From: Bicyclus anynana
Taxonomy: Eukaryota; Arthropoda; Insecta; Lepidoptera; Nymphalidae
Direction of reading: 5' to 3'
Assembly: GCF_947172395.1 (NCBI RefSeq)
Contig: NC_069083.1
Location: 7,348,501-7,412,500 of the forward strand
Length of the DNA: 64,000 bases
Translations under genes and position numbers: made by a program
The notes under the pieces: generated by a model
Told to the model about the DNA's origin: nothing
The model's database searches: none
Seen by the model: only the letters and a program-made list of their open reading frames with translations
Part shown: positions 38,301 through 42,291 of the stretch, piece by piece
Layout: each line of letters opens with the position of its first letter
How positions within the stretch are numbered: the stretch's first letter is position 1

Positions 38301-38558
38301 CAAATACAGCTTATTTACCACAATATAATTTCACAAAACCATCTGACGACATTGTCAGCAGTTTAGACTATGTTTACCTACCTATTTAGTTGGTTGTTGG
38401 TTGTTCGTTGGTTTTGCGGTGCCTCGGGGTGTCAATTTATGCTAATGAAATTTTCTCTCCTTACGCAGATAGCGGGACTTCGCTTCGTGTTCCTGATAAA
38501 TCAAGAACTGATCAGCGCCATTCGACAAGAAGCGGTTAAAGTTACCATACCTGTATAA
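123..38558 (+). CDS. MCRS1: Microspherule protein 1 (MCRS1/Rcd5), 3' five exons, 5' end outside window
   Basis: MCRS1 is a nuclear chromatin factor found in the INO80 remodeller and the NSL acetyltransferase complex; the fly orthologue is Rcd5. Exons that join in phase are 123-279, 579-690, 1691-1844, 34755-34970 and 38469-38558, together 242 residues plus stop. Every intron has GT/AG ends. Residues 1-52 carry the HWQLLKQY and DQTVQPLPK motifs, 53-90 an acidic stretch with FSDAEE, and 91-141 a helical segment ending in LRGRLVRYLMRSRE. Residues 142-242 form the C-terminal FHA domain, with DVDLSLEGP, SRKQ, FIDGRPVL and LRFVFLINQELI, which match the family closely. The first exon begins at an acceptor, so upstream exons lie before the window. 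Exon 3 is very GC-rich while exons 1 and 2 are AT-rich. The intron after exon 3 is about 32.9 kb and full of mobile elements. The family assignment is very secure; the exon 3 acceptor (TAATAAAG|A) was chosen by phase and is less certain. Confidence 0.95.
940..1592. repeat. 94-bp minisatellite, seven units
   Basis: The phrase TACTGTATCAGTCCTCACTA recurs at about 940, 1033, 1123, 1217, 1311, 1405, 1499 and, as a broken end, 1593. The unit is therefore 90-94 bp and is repeated seven times with few substitutions. It lies in MCRS1 intron 2 and stops about 100 bp before exon 3. Open frames that cross it on both strands are by-products of the repeat. Confidence 0.93.
1905..2647. other. Intron sequence, unassigned, with low-copy repeat traces
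   Basis: I see no gene here. An open frame of 118 codons (1849-2205) shows no motif I recognise and runs through the exon 3 donor. The 1915-2200 part is more GC-rich than its surroundings and may be an old element fragment. Confidence 0.3.
2206..2225 (+). repeat. Interstitial telomere repeat (TTAGG)4
   Basis: Four perfect tandem copies of TTAGG, the ancestral insect telomere unit, preceded by a degenerate GTTAG. The site is inside an intron, so it is interstitial. Confidence 0.8.
2648..3344 (+). mobile_element. TIR transposon, internally deleted copy A (keeps the 5' coding part)
   Basis: The ends CTATAGTATGCGCGTTATCA and, inverted, CTATACTACTATCGTTAACA form imperfect terminal inverted repeats that continue through CTGAGTC and on to CATAAA, about 40 bp. 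TA at the edges fits a Tc1/mariner-type target. A second copy lies inverted at 60395-60951. Between the ends there is one short open frame (2879-3124) and then AT-rich DNA, so this is a non-autonomous derivative. Confidence 0.8.
2879..3124 (+). CDS. N-terminal fragment of a transposase-like protein (HTH)
   Basis: An 81-residue open frame beginning MCYSLRTMDTLF inside the TIR element. Residues 20-50 (DISPQARTLIHNVFLFLNEL) and 65-78 (CGVSRATVDRIKTE) look like the N-terminal helices and helix-turn-helix common in lepidopteran DDE-type transposases. The frame stops abruptly where the element has lost its central part, so this is a truncated coding remnant rather than a host gene. A start at the second Met (2900) is equally possible. 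The second copy of the element keeps the start region and an acidic tail instead. Confidence 0.55.
   Translation: MCYSLRTMDTLFSNVDLKKLHGDISPQARTLIHNVFLFLNELKSDPNKVASLNFNKPREMAAFVCGVSRATVDRIKTEVFS
3364..3480. repeat. Short imperfect inverted repeat
   Basis: ACGTAAACGCGAAATT near 3367 pairs with AATTCGCGTTTACGT near 3448, with further weak pairing out to GTGAC/GTCAC. This is a possible remnant of a small MITE. Confidence 0.35.
3903..4048 (-). repeat. 3' tail of a non-LTR retrotransposon (truncated copy)
   Basis: On the minus strand this matches the 3' UTR of the large element at 16490-16650: both contain CAACTGTTGA-like sequence, CCGAACCGGTGGTAGAATC, AGTCAACTG and a TTTGAATT-type tail. It is a 5'-truncated copy of the same or a close family. 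Confidence 0.75.
4380..4707 (+). mobile_element. tRNA-derived SINE, family 1, copy 1
   Basis: The head carries a Pol III A box (TGATAGCCCAGTGG, 4396-4409) and a perfect B box (GGTTCGAATCC, 4442-4452). The body ends in GAGCCGAATATGGG and a TGATGA tail. Flanking TTACTACTCT occurs at 4370-4379 and 4717-4726, within a longer imperfect repeat, and marks the target-site duplication. The open frame inside has no significance. Confidence 0.88.
4786..4982 (+). mobile_element. Helitron-like short element, type B (degraded)
   Basis: It contains CTACTGAACCGATTTGAAAA, CCCGTATTCC-like and ACGGGAACGGGAACCACGCG segments and ends in GCGCGGCGTCTGATAGT. The same order is seen in the cleaner copies at 57075 and 62280. 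The 5' end is eroded. Confidence 0.55.
5635..6568 (-). pseudogene. DUF4817/DDE transposase, internally deleted and frameshifted
   Basis: A cut-and-paste transposase of the type with an N-terminal DUF4817 helix-turn-helix (PYTPMEYANMHLIYGE) and a DDE catalytic core. The start is the Met at 6568 (MPQPYTP), not the further upstream non-ATG frame. Catalytic acidic motifs are WSDET, NDGCPAH and SPD, so the three key residues are present. After SPD the expected continuation is missing. The frame enters a 40-bp palindrome, shifts and stops at 5669, while the proper C-terminal tail (CRACINAGGKQFEHLL, stop at 5635) survives in another frame. An internal deletion of perhaps 80-100 codons is inferred from the family length. 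The protein is probably inactive. Confidence 0.85.
5681..5720. repeat. 40-bp near-perfect palindrome at a deletion junction
   Basis: Two 19-base arms (CGACATCGCCTTAAAAACG and its complement) are separated by two bases. It lies exactly where the transposase reading frame is broken. Confidence 0.9.
6860..6878. repeat. CT microsatellite
   Basis: A run of CT dinucleotides inside the mariner-like element, between the transposase start and the right terminal repeat. Confidence 0.8.
7800..7970 (+). mobile_element. Helitron-like short element (Lep1-type), type A
   Basis: It starts ACTAATATTATAAACGCGAA and ends CCGCTAGT, with the internal phrases GGAAATAGATTTTACTCTG, ACATAGGCTAC and AAAATCCATGGTTCCC that recur in the other type A copies. 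There are no terminal inverted repeats, as expected for Helitrons. Confidence 0.7.
8270..8590 (-). mobile_element. tRNA-derived SINE, family 1, copy 2
   Basis: A minus-strand copy with a (CATCAT)n tail at its left end and the tRNA-like head at its right; the B box is degraded. AACTACATT at 8261-8269 and 8591-8599 is the target-site duplication. Confidence 0.85.
9240..9420 (-). repeat. Mosaic of Helitron-like fragments
   Basis: It combines GGAATACGGGGATAATATAT and CCTTCCTCGATA (type B, reversed) with GCGGGCGTCCGCTAAT (type A end), giving a patchwork of pieces rather than one element. Confidence 0.45.
9507..9705 (-). mobile_element. RTE-clade retrotransposon 3' end
   Basis: The minus-strand translation contains GRPPIRWTDDIKRVAG and RWMQAAQ followed by WKSLQKAHVLQWTS, the C-terminal signature of RTE-type endonuclease/reverse transcriptase proteins common in Lepidoptera. 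The 3' end is ATGATGATG-rich. It abuts a truncated SINE at 9706. Confidence 0.8.
9706..9885 (-). mobile_element. tRNA-derived SINE, family 1, truncated copy 3
   Basis: It shares CACCACGCTGGCCCAATG, ACGATGTTTTCCTTCACCG and the head end TCCGGAATCGGAGGCAGAGG with the full copies. The tail and an internal piece after ACACGTGATA are missing. It is fused directly to the RTE fragment on its left. Confidence 0.8.
9905..10043 (+). repeat. Dispersed repeat, copy 1 (partner at 25224)
   Basis: ACTATATATAG, AACACAAAATTGTG, TGTGTGCGCT and GCTAAATTCGGAT occur in the same order at 25224-25320. The class is unknown. Confidence 0.55.
10051..11133. other. Intron sequence without recognised gene
   Basis: Only a short RTE tail (10612-10650, whose translation resembles SLKEAYVQQ) stands out. 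The remainder is AT-rich and carries no open frame of interest. Confidence 0.4.
10612..10650 (+). repeat. Tiny RTE 3' coding fragment
   Basis: The translation SLKEAYVQQ matches the last residues before the stop in RTE proteins (compare SLQKAHVLQW at 9507-9705). Confidence 0.4.
11134..12971 (+). mobile_element. TIR element of unassigned superfamily carrying a CXC-domain protein
   Basis: Arms at 11134-11447 and 12668-12971 are inverted copies of each other, over 300 bp with a small indel near the outer end. They run from TAGTCCAG to GCGCTGAGAAAGCG. TA at both edges suggests a TA target. Between the arms lies a degraded gene on the plus strand and its poly(A)-like AATAAA. I do not recognise the transposon superfamily. 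Confidence 0.85.
11629..12514 (+). pseudogene. Degraded CXC-domain protein with GCDTTSALFGKG motif
   Basis: The first frame (11629-12063) contains KKPGKNNAETKIY and FLHAMTGCDTTSALFGKG, then FLLAVYGAPKS. After a frameshift near 12058 and an in-frame stop near 12119, the second part gives AQQHIFRAYYQIQ, DPEQWGWELKNDMLHPIM and LLPPAPDELL. It then shows a Cys cluster spaced C-x-C-x3-C-x3-C-x-C-x6-C-x3-C-x2-C-x4-C and an acidic tail. The cluster resembles the tesmin/TSO1-type CXC DNA-binding domain. The GCDTTSALFG segment resembles the acidic loop of FEN1/PIN-type nucleases, which is my inference. Proteins of this layout are known to me as uncharacterised, multicopy arthropod and cnidarian proteins. 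The N-terminal part is missing here, so the copy is dead. Confidence 0.7.
13061..13382 (+). mobile_element. tRNA-derived SINE, family 1, copy 4
   Basis: The head has TGATATGCCAGTGG (A box) and GGTTCGAATCC (B box), followed by the shared body and a GGGTTGATAA tail. ACAGTCGATA flanks it at 13051-13060 and 13383-13392. Confidence 0.9.
13705..16660 (+). mobile_element. 5'-truncated non-LTR retrotransposon (Jockey/CR1 group)
   Basis: The element contains one long pol frame, a 3' UTR with CCGAACCGGTGGTAGAATC, and an imperfect TTTTGAA repeat at 16630-16655. It lacks the N-terminal part of the endonuclease, so it is 5'-truncated at about 13705. The open frame has no stops, which points to a recent insertion. 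Confidence 0.88.
13717..16470 (+). CDS. Endonuclease/reverse transcriptase of non-LTR retrotransposon (partial)
   Basis: This 917-codon frame encodes the retrotransposition polyprotein. Residues about 1-165 are the C-terminal half of an APE-type endonuclease (VYRPP, ICGDFNVD, SDHSGQI). Residues about 400-690 are the reverse transcriptase, with NNYRPITILPTLSKVFEKI, QYGFTKGRST, CDLSKAFDCVDH, GVPQGSILGPFLF and the catalytic FADDTSLIF. After that come the thumb (LGVTLDSKLQW) and a C-terminal region with LLWGKA and LQKRAIRAIY. The frame opens at a non-ATG codon because the endonuclease start is lost; in-frame stops lie just upstream. The CDLSKAFDCVDH style and a microsatellite-like 3' end suggest the CR1/L2/Jockey side of the tree. 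Exact clade not determined. Confidence 0.92.
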   Translation: MLAIVDNFRAGHGGSLILLLNNLKYKDRKDIVSLSVECIVELSCVELERIVIVCVYRPPPADFDQFEEVMEDVMRRLCTSSKQILICGDFNVDILTENSKSVRFLNLFKCFDLTHAFNEPTRITATSGTCLDNIFYNCVIEKKMIINKLGSDHSGQIITILNNKSNSNQWFKYRPITEGKLERFKSIISSKIPSLSFENSHPDRLFGTLFKTIDKEFCKIFNFKRINVTQKLKFSEWATVGIYKSRDRLYELYEEKQYNQTRTYLEHVKNYSKIFKRVCILAKSLHIKDRIIKSENKVQTTWNIINKESGKIRPRDMSFELIVNDKKINTDNEVVNAFEDFFQNVPILLTDSLDSSATEAQRILRGHVKECNVLFEFHHITVSDIKKTFKLLKLKRTGDMWGMSVKVISNIIDVIAPHLAIIFNECVNLGIFPNLMKHGKLLPLFKSGDKTDVNNYRPITILPTLSKVFEKIILNQLLSHFNLNNLFHPEQYGFTKGRSTTDAGAKLLKHIYDAWENAKNAIGVFCDLSKAFDCVDHNILLLKLSHYGIKSVALDLIASYLSDRTQKVCINDSKSRGFSNTMGVPQGSILGPFLFLVYINDLPHHVSGICEIVLFADDTSLIFKSDRSKDNSDDVNRAISHVSHWFTVNNLLLNAKKTKCIEFSLPNVIKLDKSIMINGETLEIENSTVFLGVTLDSKLQWGAHIEKLSGKLSSAAFAVRKIRQFTDVDTARLVYFAYFHSVMSYGILLWGKAADIHSIFVLQKRAIRAIYQLKSRESLRQKFKEIGILTVACQYIYNSIVYVRQNINLYKRKGDVNPRLTRHGHKLVISAYRLQRVKKSFVGLGVLFYNKIPKTVMDLPMHNFKQCVKNIYLVEVTTLLMSSLTTKVLGGHWISFHLHTGNKTIRNCNLIVIKCKL
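16805..17120 (-). mobile_element. Helitron-like fragments, type A on the minus strand plus a second piece
   Basis: 16956-17120 is a type A copy read on the minus strand (TAGTAATATTATAAACGC near 17120; AATCGGTTCAGTAGTTGCGG; GGATTTTCCGGGATGACAAG). 16805-16950 contains ATATATAAATGCGAAAAATC and CTCGAAAACCGCTTGACGT, a related family in the other direction. Confidence 0.6.
17617..18155. mobile_element. MITE-like element with about 40-bp TIRs
   Basis: GCTCCATTCACATTGGTGCA followed by CAGTCGAAGCGAAG at 17617-17656 is mirrored at 18115-18155 (GCTTCGCTTCGACTTGCGCC, then AATGTGTATGGAGC). The interior has no coding frame of interest. Near the right end a segment with TGTCGCGATGCTTCGCT is present twice in tandem (about 18070 and 18114). 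Confidence 0.65.
18156..18870. other. Intron sequence, nothing recognised
   Basis: AT-rich DNA without a supported gene; the 63-codon frame at 18598 has no recognisable motif. Confidence 0.35.
18871..19253 (-). mobile_element. Two Helitron-like type A copies in tandem
   Basis: On the minus strand, TAGTAATATTATAAACGC-like sequence begins at 19253 and CTAGT ends at 18871. The central phrases (GGGATAAAAAGTAGCCTACG, CCAAATTTCAGCTAAATCG) occur twice, about 170 bp apart, so one copy follows or interrupts another. Confidence 0.65.
19771..20531. mobile_element. Unit bounded by 29-bp inverted repeats around a LINE relict
   Basis: TCGTGCACATTAACTTGACA at 19771 and, inverted, TCGTGCGGATTAACTTGACA ending at 20531 agree at about 23 of 29 positions. 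A third single copy of this end lies at 39725-39760. The interior contains the reverse-transcriptase relict given separately. Confidence 0.5.
19860..20460 (+). pseudogene. Relict of a Jockey-type reverse transcriptase C-terminus
   Basis: The plus-strand translation from about 19880 reads KRYFTSKQLLTLYQAQVR and then MEYYSHLWDGSAKYQLSTLD and VDRRGRRIL, a hallmark of the region after the RT thumb. Stops and frameshifts follow, then a poorer version of the LNALP...FKA end near 20345-20410 that is better preserved at 25600-25815. Confidence 0.8.
20541..21100. other. Intron sequence, nothing recognised
   Basis: AT-rich; a weak Helitron-like phrase (TGGTCTAGTAGTTTTTGAGT) near 20910 is all I can see. 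Confidence 0.35.
21105..21243 (-). mobile_element. SINE family 2, partial copy with tRNA head
   Basis: Read on the minus strand it has GACCTGGGTTCGATGCC (B box region), and it carries CGGCCGAAGCC and CCACCAGCCAGACC (plus strand) in common with the copy at 36545. The tail is missing. Confidence 0.65.
21715..21914. other. Assembly gap (200 N)
   Basis: Exactly 200 unknown bases, a placeholder length; the true size is unknown. An open frame reported across it is not real. Confidence 0.99.
22150..22378 (+). mobile_element. SINE family 2, copy in forward orientation, head truncated
   Basis: It contains GGTCCCCGGCTGGGATTTTC, GGTGGGAGGCTTCGG, CGTGTAGAAAC and CTTACCATCAGATGAGATTG and ends in AAGAATAAAAAAA, in the same order as the reverse complement of 36545-36862. 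Confidence 0.7.
22750..23107 (-). mobile_element. RTE-clade 3' fragment split by an insertion
   Basis: CATATCAGCCGATGGACGTC, then ACTTCCAAACATCACGAT, and after a 158-bp interruption GCCGCCTGCATCCAGCGAA up to GTCGCCATTCCAGCAC. The uninterrupted counterpart is at 9507-9705. Confidence 0.8.
22840..22997. mobile_element. 158-bp MITE inserted in the RTE fragment
   Basis: The ends CAGCCCCCTTAGT and CTACAGGGGCTG are inverted. The core has the palindrome GATCACGTGATC, and related sequence lies in the other orientation at 36218-36345. The boundaries follow from comparison with the unbroken RTE copy. Confidence 0.65.
23340..23386. repeat. (TA)n microsatellite
   Basis: About 23 TA units. The surrounding sequence to 23700 is very AT-rich with no gene. 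Confidence 0.95.
23981..24300 (-). mobile_element. tRNA-derived SINE, family 1, copy 5
   Basis: Full length on the minus strand, with B box GGTTCGAATCC and tail (GTCGTC)n. AAAATAACTT at 23971-23980 and 24301-24310 is the target-site duplication. Confidence 0.92.
24563..24884 (-). mobile_element. tRNA-derived SINE, family 1, copy 6
   Basis: It is nearly identical to copy 5. A perfect 16-base duplication GCCTTCACTTGTACAC flanks it at 24547-24562 and 24885-24900. The head end ACTGGGCTATCACGG is duplicated in tandem at 24850-24884. Confidence 0.95.
25224..25320 (+). repeat. Dispersed repeat, copy 2 (partner at 9905)
   Basis: ACTATATATAGG, AACACAAAATTGTGAATGTG and GCTAAATTCGGAT match 9905-10000 in the same order. 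Confidence 0.55.
25600..25815 (+). pseudogene. 3' coding fragment of a Jockey-type retrotransposon
   Basis: The frame ending at the stop near 25815 reads MWNALPPSVFPDTYNSSTF followed by KARVNRHLLGKH, the typical last residues of these pol proteins. Upstream frames are broken. A decayed relative is at 20220-20460. Confidence 0.78.
25870..26410. other. Intron sequence, nothing recognised
   Basis: No open frame or repeat that I can support. Confidence 0.35.
26418..26566 (+). mobile_element. SINE family 1, truncated copy 7
   Basis: It starts at CGGTCCGACACCTCCAACTT (after the tRNA head) and stops at GTCTGCCAATCCGCATG, so both head and tail are missing. Confidence 0.8.
26729..26949 (-). mobile_element. 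SINE family 2, head-truncated copy
   Basis: TTTTTTACAAGTTAGCCC, ACTACAATCTCACCTGATGG, TCTACACGACATCGCACC and CCACGGCCGAAGCCTCCCAC match 36545 onward in order. Confidence 0.8.
26953..28190. other. Intron sequence without recognised gene
   Basis: AT-rich apart from the GC-rich minisatellite given separately. Short open frames here have biased, membrane-like composition that AT-rich DNA alone would produce. Confidence 0.35.
27903..27980. repeat. CpG-rich short tandem repeat
   Basis: The motif GACGTTGCGGACGTCGCG and variants repeat about four times in 80 bp, in the middle of AT-rich DNA. Confidence 0.75.
28190..28300 (-). repeat. Helitron-like type B fragment, reversed
   Basis: GTATTCCCGTGAATCGGGG, AATAACGTGGCTTTTTATTGG and AAAGAATTTTCGAAATCGG follow the minus-strand order of type B elements. 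Confidence 0.4.
28543..28749 (+). mobile_element. Helitron-like short element (Lep1-type), type A
   Basis: It starts ACTAATATTATAAACGCGAA and ends CACGCTAGT, with GGAATGGAAATAGATTACAT, TTTTTATCCCGGAAAAATCC and CCACGCGGACGAAGTCACGG inside. Confidence 0.75.
28750..29719. other. Intron sequence, nothing firm
   Basis: Only CCGAACCGGTGGTAG at about 29293, a shred of the LINE 3' end seen at 16548, can be recognised. Confidence 0.35.
29720..30145 (-). mobile_element. Helitron-like element, minus strand, about 425 bp
   Basis: The right edge AATATTAGT and left edge ACTAGCTGATG are the reversed termini. Inside are GAATACGGGGATAAGTATAG, AATGTAGCTTTCTGTTG and CGTTCCAGAGAT-like phrases. It is longer than the other copies and may be a composite. 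Confidence 0.5.
30146..31070. other. Intron sequence, nothing recognised
   Basis: The 69-codon frame at 30159 shows no motif. No repeat match was noticed within the window. Confidence 0.35.
31072..31312 (+). mobile_element. RTE-clade retrotransposon 3' coding relict
   Basis: The translation contains AWYGHV-like, GRPKRRW and SDPN segments typical of the RTE C-terminus, ending in CCCAATTAAGTGGGATAATG. The frame is broken by stops. This is a different RTE family from the copy at 9507. Confidence 0.7.
31316..32087. other. Intron sequence, nothing recognised
   Basis: AT-rich with no supported gene. Confidence 0.35.
32088..32422. repeat. Local direct repeat, two units 224 bp apart
   Basis: AATATGGCTGCCAGATA to CAAAGTCAACCAAAAACCG occurs at 32088-32195 and 32312-32422. 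The DNA between, with TTTGTAACTCTGCGTTCAAG and CCCTTTTCAGACTAATGAAC, returns at 34270 and 34530. Confidence 0.8.
32813..33030 (-). mobile_element. Helitron-like element, minus strand
   Basis: The left edge ACTAGCAGACGCCTGCGAC and the internal CACAAATCCCGCGGAACCAT and CGTTCCAGAGATTACCCCGG read as a reversed type A/B element. The right edge merges into palindromic ATAAGCTTATA. Confidence 0.55.
33032..34189. other. Intron sequence with faint element traces
   Basis: 33340-33440 resembles the end of a Helitron-like element (AGTTTCAGAGCTTATATCC, then ATAATATTAATAG). GCAGGGATCGAACTCAGAAC near 33880 is a reversed B-box-like SINE head. Neither is complete. Confidence 0.35.
34190..34670. repeat. Tandem duplication, two units of about 250 bp
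   Basis: The order TTCAAAACT, CATTCCACTTT, GGTCAGAGTTT, TACTTCGAGGG, TTGTAACTCTG, CCCTTTTCAGACTAAGGAA is present from 34190 and again from 34440. The second half is shared with 32196-32311. It ends about 80 bp before the FHA exon. Confidence 0.75.
35329..35625 (-). pseudogene. Mariner transposase relict lacking a catalytic Asp
   Basis: The translation has ALAKLNEIDPYLKRIVTG followed by LEKWVTV, which aligns with the first catalytic block of mariner transposases (normally TGDEKWV); the aspartate is Leu here. FYQDNANYDLGNTL matches the second block (FHQDNARPHT-like). The DNA between the blocks is much shorter than in an intact enzyme, so an internal deletion is present. Both ends are lost and no terminal repeats were found. 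Confidence 0.8.
35709..35870 (+). repeat. GC-rich dispersed repeat, copy 1
   Basis: TAACACTCCCGATAG, GGCGTGTAGCGATGAATGAA, GCACGATTTCACA and CCCCCCGTCGCCCGCATATC occur in the same order at 37357-37518. The class is unknown. Confidence 0.75.
36218..36345. mobile_element. Relative of the MITE at 22840 (inverted)
   Basis: TTTGCTATCGATAGGTCACG, GGATCTGTCATTCC and GAAGCGTTTG match the reverse complement of 22840-22997. The right end GCTACAGGCCC is close to its terminus. The left terminus is not found. Confidence 0.55.
36432..36488. repeat. Hairpin with 25-bp arms and 7-base loop
   Basis: ACGTGGTCTGCGAGACACAG continuing GGGTA pairs with its complement at 36464-36488, with one mismatch in 25. Confidence 0.85.
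36545..36862 (-). mobile_element. SINE family 2, full-length copy
   Basis: On the minus strand it opens with GCCGGCTCTGTGGCTCCGTG (A box region) and has GGTCCTGGGTTCGATCCC (B box). The body ends in AAGTTAGCCCGCTTCC-like and CTTACCATCA sequence, then CTTGTAAAGAATAAAAAAA. It is tRNA-derived. Confidence 0.8.
37357..37518 (+). repeat. GC-rich dispersed repeat, copy 2
   Basis: This is the partner of 35709-35870, in the same orientation and of nearly the same length. A 61-codon frame across it is not conserved in the partner. Confidence 0.75.
37545..37680 (-). repeat. Helitron-like type B fragment
   Basis: ATCCCGTTCCCGTGAGAACA, CGGGGATAAAATACAGCC and AAAAGAATTTTTAAAATAGG follow the reversed type B order. 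Confidence 0.5.
37682..38468. other. Last part of the MCRS1 intron before the final exon
   Basis: AT-rich, with no repeat or gene recognised other than the acceptor TTACGCAG at the end. Confidence 0.4.
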
Positions 38559-38566
38559 TTTGACAC

Positions 38567-38572
38567 AATAAA
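38567..38572 (+). terminator. Candidate poly(A) signal of MCRS1
   Basis: An AATAAA hexamer lies 8 bases after the stop codon. This implies an unusually short 3' UTR if it is used; AT-rich sequence downstream offers weaker alternatives. Confidence 0.4.
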
Positions 38573-41500
38573 GGGTGATAGTAAAACGAAACTGAATTGC
38601 ATTTTCATTTAGAACACATTTATTTGGTCAATTTTAAAACATTTTTTTTTTGAAAACTAGGTATCACTCGAAAACAATAATTCCCATCAAATCATATACA
38701 TATTATAATCCTCGCACTGCATTTCTTAAACATATTATAACAATGTTTTATTTTTTCAATATGTATATATTATATTTAGAGCGAACGTGGTTTAATATTA
38801 ATTACGTCTATCATGAAAAACTATCACGTGCGTTACTGGCATAATAAAATATGCTTAACAATTAAACGACAAAACGAAAACTATCCAAATATATTAATTA
38901 AACTATATCCGTAACCCTCTATTAAATAAGATTTTTTTTTCATGTAACCACAGTAAAATATTTATACAATAACAATATCCAACAAGTGCGAGAAACTCAA
39001 CAATCCACTCCACAGTGCATAACAAACGTACAAAGAAATCAAAGAGAAACTCATAATAATCAGCAACAAGAAACAAAACTTCTTATCGACTTATTAATCT
39101 TGTATAGCTCAGCCTCAAAACATTTTCACGTATTTTCACGCAGTACTGAAAGTTAAAATCATTTAGGCTGAAATAAGCAAGACAGGATCATTAATCTTTG
39201 TACATTTACTTAGTCAAATTTAATTTATCTTAATAATAGTATACCCACCTTAAGGAATAGTGATATTTAATATAAAACTAGGTATAATAAAATTAAACAG
39301 TCCTAGTTATTCATTCAACATACAACACATACAAAATACACTTACAAGCTAACATTTATTACTCATATAGAAGGCAACACTTGCACGTAAAAGCACATTT
39401 TTGGTATATATTTTTTTAACACCCTGTATACGATATAAAAATAGTAAATTTCTTTTAAACAAACTGTTGAGGCACAAAAACGCCAATTCTGAAAAAAAGG
39501 CGAGTGCTATTTTTATATCAAAATACTATCCACATTTATGTTTATTAGTACTTGAATAAAAACAATAGCTTTATTTGGTTAAGGTATAGGCTGGATTCTT
39601 TATAGTGACGCTAATTTTGCTGTATATACTGTAAAATACGTCTATAAATAACGCTGTAATCACAATATACTATTTTAAGGACAATAGCAATATTAATATT
39701 ATACATGATTTAAACGACGTATCTGTACAGCTCGTGCGGATTAACTTGACACCTGGTTCGAATGATGTTTCTACTGTTTGTTTTGGTAGCCAGTTGTCAA
39801 TTTAAGTTGTACCTACAACAGAGCTATAATTGTATGCAATCTTTTTGACGTTTCCGAACTCCGTGCGTTATACTGCGCAATTTTAGATATCAGCGGAAAC
39901 GTAGGGACGCGCGCCACCCGCGTCTTTAATATAAGTATGAAGTTGTCATATGAATGTCATAAACATTGCATCCGACTATACCAACATTTGATTTTTAAGG
40001 ACTCGCTTTTTAGTCGTACTGATGGCGATATTTGACTACAAACTAGACAATGCTAAGTATAGTTTATCAAATAATATTTTGTTACCATCTTAGTATGGGT
40101 TATAATATTAAAACAAGCTCACAAAGACACAGGCACGTTTGCATTAAGCGAATATTCACAGTCTACATCATACATTTATTTTTTAAAATCTTATTGCAAT
40201 ATCGCAAGAGATCAGCAAAACATTTTTGCTGAGCGGTGAATGGAATTTTACGGTATTTCTGTCAAGAAATTATCAAGGTGAATAATGTAATTAAATTTTT
40301 CCTAAAGTCTTTAAAATGTAGATTGATCGGAATGTCTAATGTCAGCAAAAGTGAGAGACTGCTTTGTCCTTAATTTTAGGGAATAGTGATTTGCAAAATA
40401 TTGCAATAATAATATTATTTATTATAAATATAATTCTAATAGGTTTCATGTATACCTAGGTTTCAAAGTTTCAATTAAAGCAGAGGCACTTGGTGTATTT
40501 TAGTTTTTTTGTTATGTCAATAAAAACCTTTGTAGATATTCATTTTCCTTATTCTTTTGTATTTCTTATTACTTAGGTAAAGATTTTACAGAATTTCGTT
40601 ACCAGTTCATACTTTAATCTAACCACAATGATTGCCATCTCACAACAATAATCAGATAAGTTGATAAAACACAAGTCTAAGACATTAAGATAAAATAAAG
40701 TTTCTTAAATATAGCTACATGTAATGCTATATTTTGGTGAGTATTGGTTTTGGATGTAAAATACGATACGTGTATAGCCGCTAAGCTGTGGCACAGAAGT
40801 CAAGCGAACATCGCAAAAAATTATATTAGACGATGCCACACAAAGACACTAAGGCCTAGCACAAACGTAGACATTTTAAATCTGCTGTGTCCAGTAACAG
40901 CAACTGGACGCACTCAACGTTTGGACGATAACACGACTAGTTAAAGCCAACTTTTGAGAAGCCGCAATTTTAGGTAAGTAGGTATGGTATACTGTTACAC
41001 TGTTTTTATGGAAAATAATTTAGGATTGCAGCCTAGTTTCCAGTGTCTTTAGTGGTATATTCGCTAAACTAAACTATGTATTATATAATATGAAAGTAAT
41101 AAAAGATTCATCAAGTCCAAAAGAGAGTTTTTTTTTTTGCATTAGATATTTTAATGAAGAATAAGAATAAAATAATATTTTTGGCGTGTGTATGGCTAAT
41201 TATAATAATGTATTAGCAAATGGAAAATTTTTCAAGTTAAAAAATATCCACGTCTGTGGAACGCCTACGTGATCAGTACGAAAATACATATAAATGATAC
41301 CTATATTTTGTACTTTAATAAATTACGTTTTTTTTACCTACCATCTCAAACAATTTAACTATTTGAAGAGCTTAATATTAGGTGAGCAATTGCGACAATC
41401 ACATGCTGTGACGTCATAGTATCATTAAATTACGATAATATATTACTTATTTAAATTATAAATATTGCATATGCCAATAATATAATTGGCCTGGATCATT

Positions 41501-42102
41501 TCCAAAAATATAATAAAACAAAATTCAGGTGTCCACACAAATATCTAAGTGACTTACCGTATGGTATAGAATCATTTACAGCATCTAGTTTATTTACATA
41601 TTTTATAGTTTTATTTATATTTGATGTATTTCTTAATATACAATAAATAATACTCAGTATGGCTATCGGAGCATGGTAAAAACATTTTTATATTATATGT
41701 TTACTTATAGTTAATTAATATTTAATATAAAATGTAATTCAAACATAATTAAAAAAAATTCAAAATAATTTGTTTATTTCTAAACTTCATAATGGAATGA
41801 TAACAATAATAAAATTGTTATAGATAAAATAACAAAAATACAGATCTTAACAAATTACTTTAAAATAAATAATAATAAATTCTATGGACAGTGCATCTTA
41901 CTTTAAATATATTTCTTTGATTTCTTTTCATCACACTTTGTATTCATTTTGGTTCAGTTAATATCTAATATACAAATACATATAGTGTTAATAGTGAACT
42001 TAATTAGGTAACTATCTAGAAGCAATTTATTTAATGGGTTAGACTGTACAGTTAAGGTCCACTCAAAAATCTGTACACAATTTAACCCTACAATAGACTG
42101 AG
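38573..42102. other. Intergenic region between MCRS1 and the large minus-strand gene
   Basis: Strongly AT-rich with no supported gene. A single transposon end (GTGCGGATTAACTTGACACC, about 39725-39760) matches the inverted repeats at 19771/20531. A minus-strand frame near 41540-41640 followed by a good donor is noted among the rejected items. The part near 42000 probably holds the 3' UTR of the minus-strand gene. Confidence 0.4.
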
Positions 42103-42152
42103 TGACAGTCTATAATTTAGTATTATGTTTTATATTAAATTATAGACTGACA
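42103..42152. repeat. Inverted repeat in the likely 3' UTR of the large gene
   Basis: CAGTCTATAATTTA (42106-42119) pairs perfectly with TAAATTATAGACTG (42136-42149). Confidence 0.75.
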
Positions 42153-42291
42153 TGAAGGAATGCAATAGACATAGGATGAGACCATTTTGTGGTGGGATAA
42201 CACATAGGAACATTCTAACTATATATTATGTTAGTAAGTCCATAAATGAAAAAATAAAAAGTTCTGTGAATATAATAATATAAATACAAAC

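Noticed and set aside
41540..41640. Minus-strand coding-like stretch (LDAVNDSIPYG) followed by a GTAAGT donor
   Set aside because: It is short and AT-rich, with no partner exon and no recognised family; a chance donor in AT-rich DNA is as likely. Transcript data would decide.
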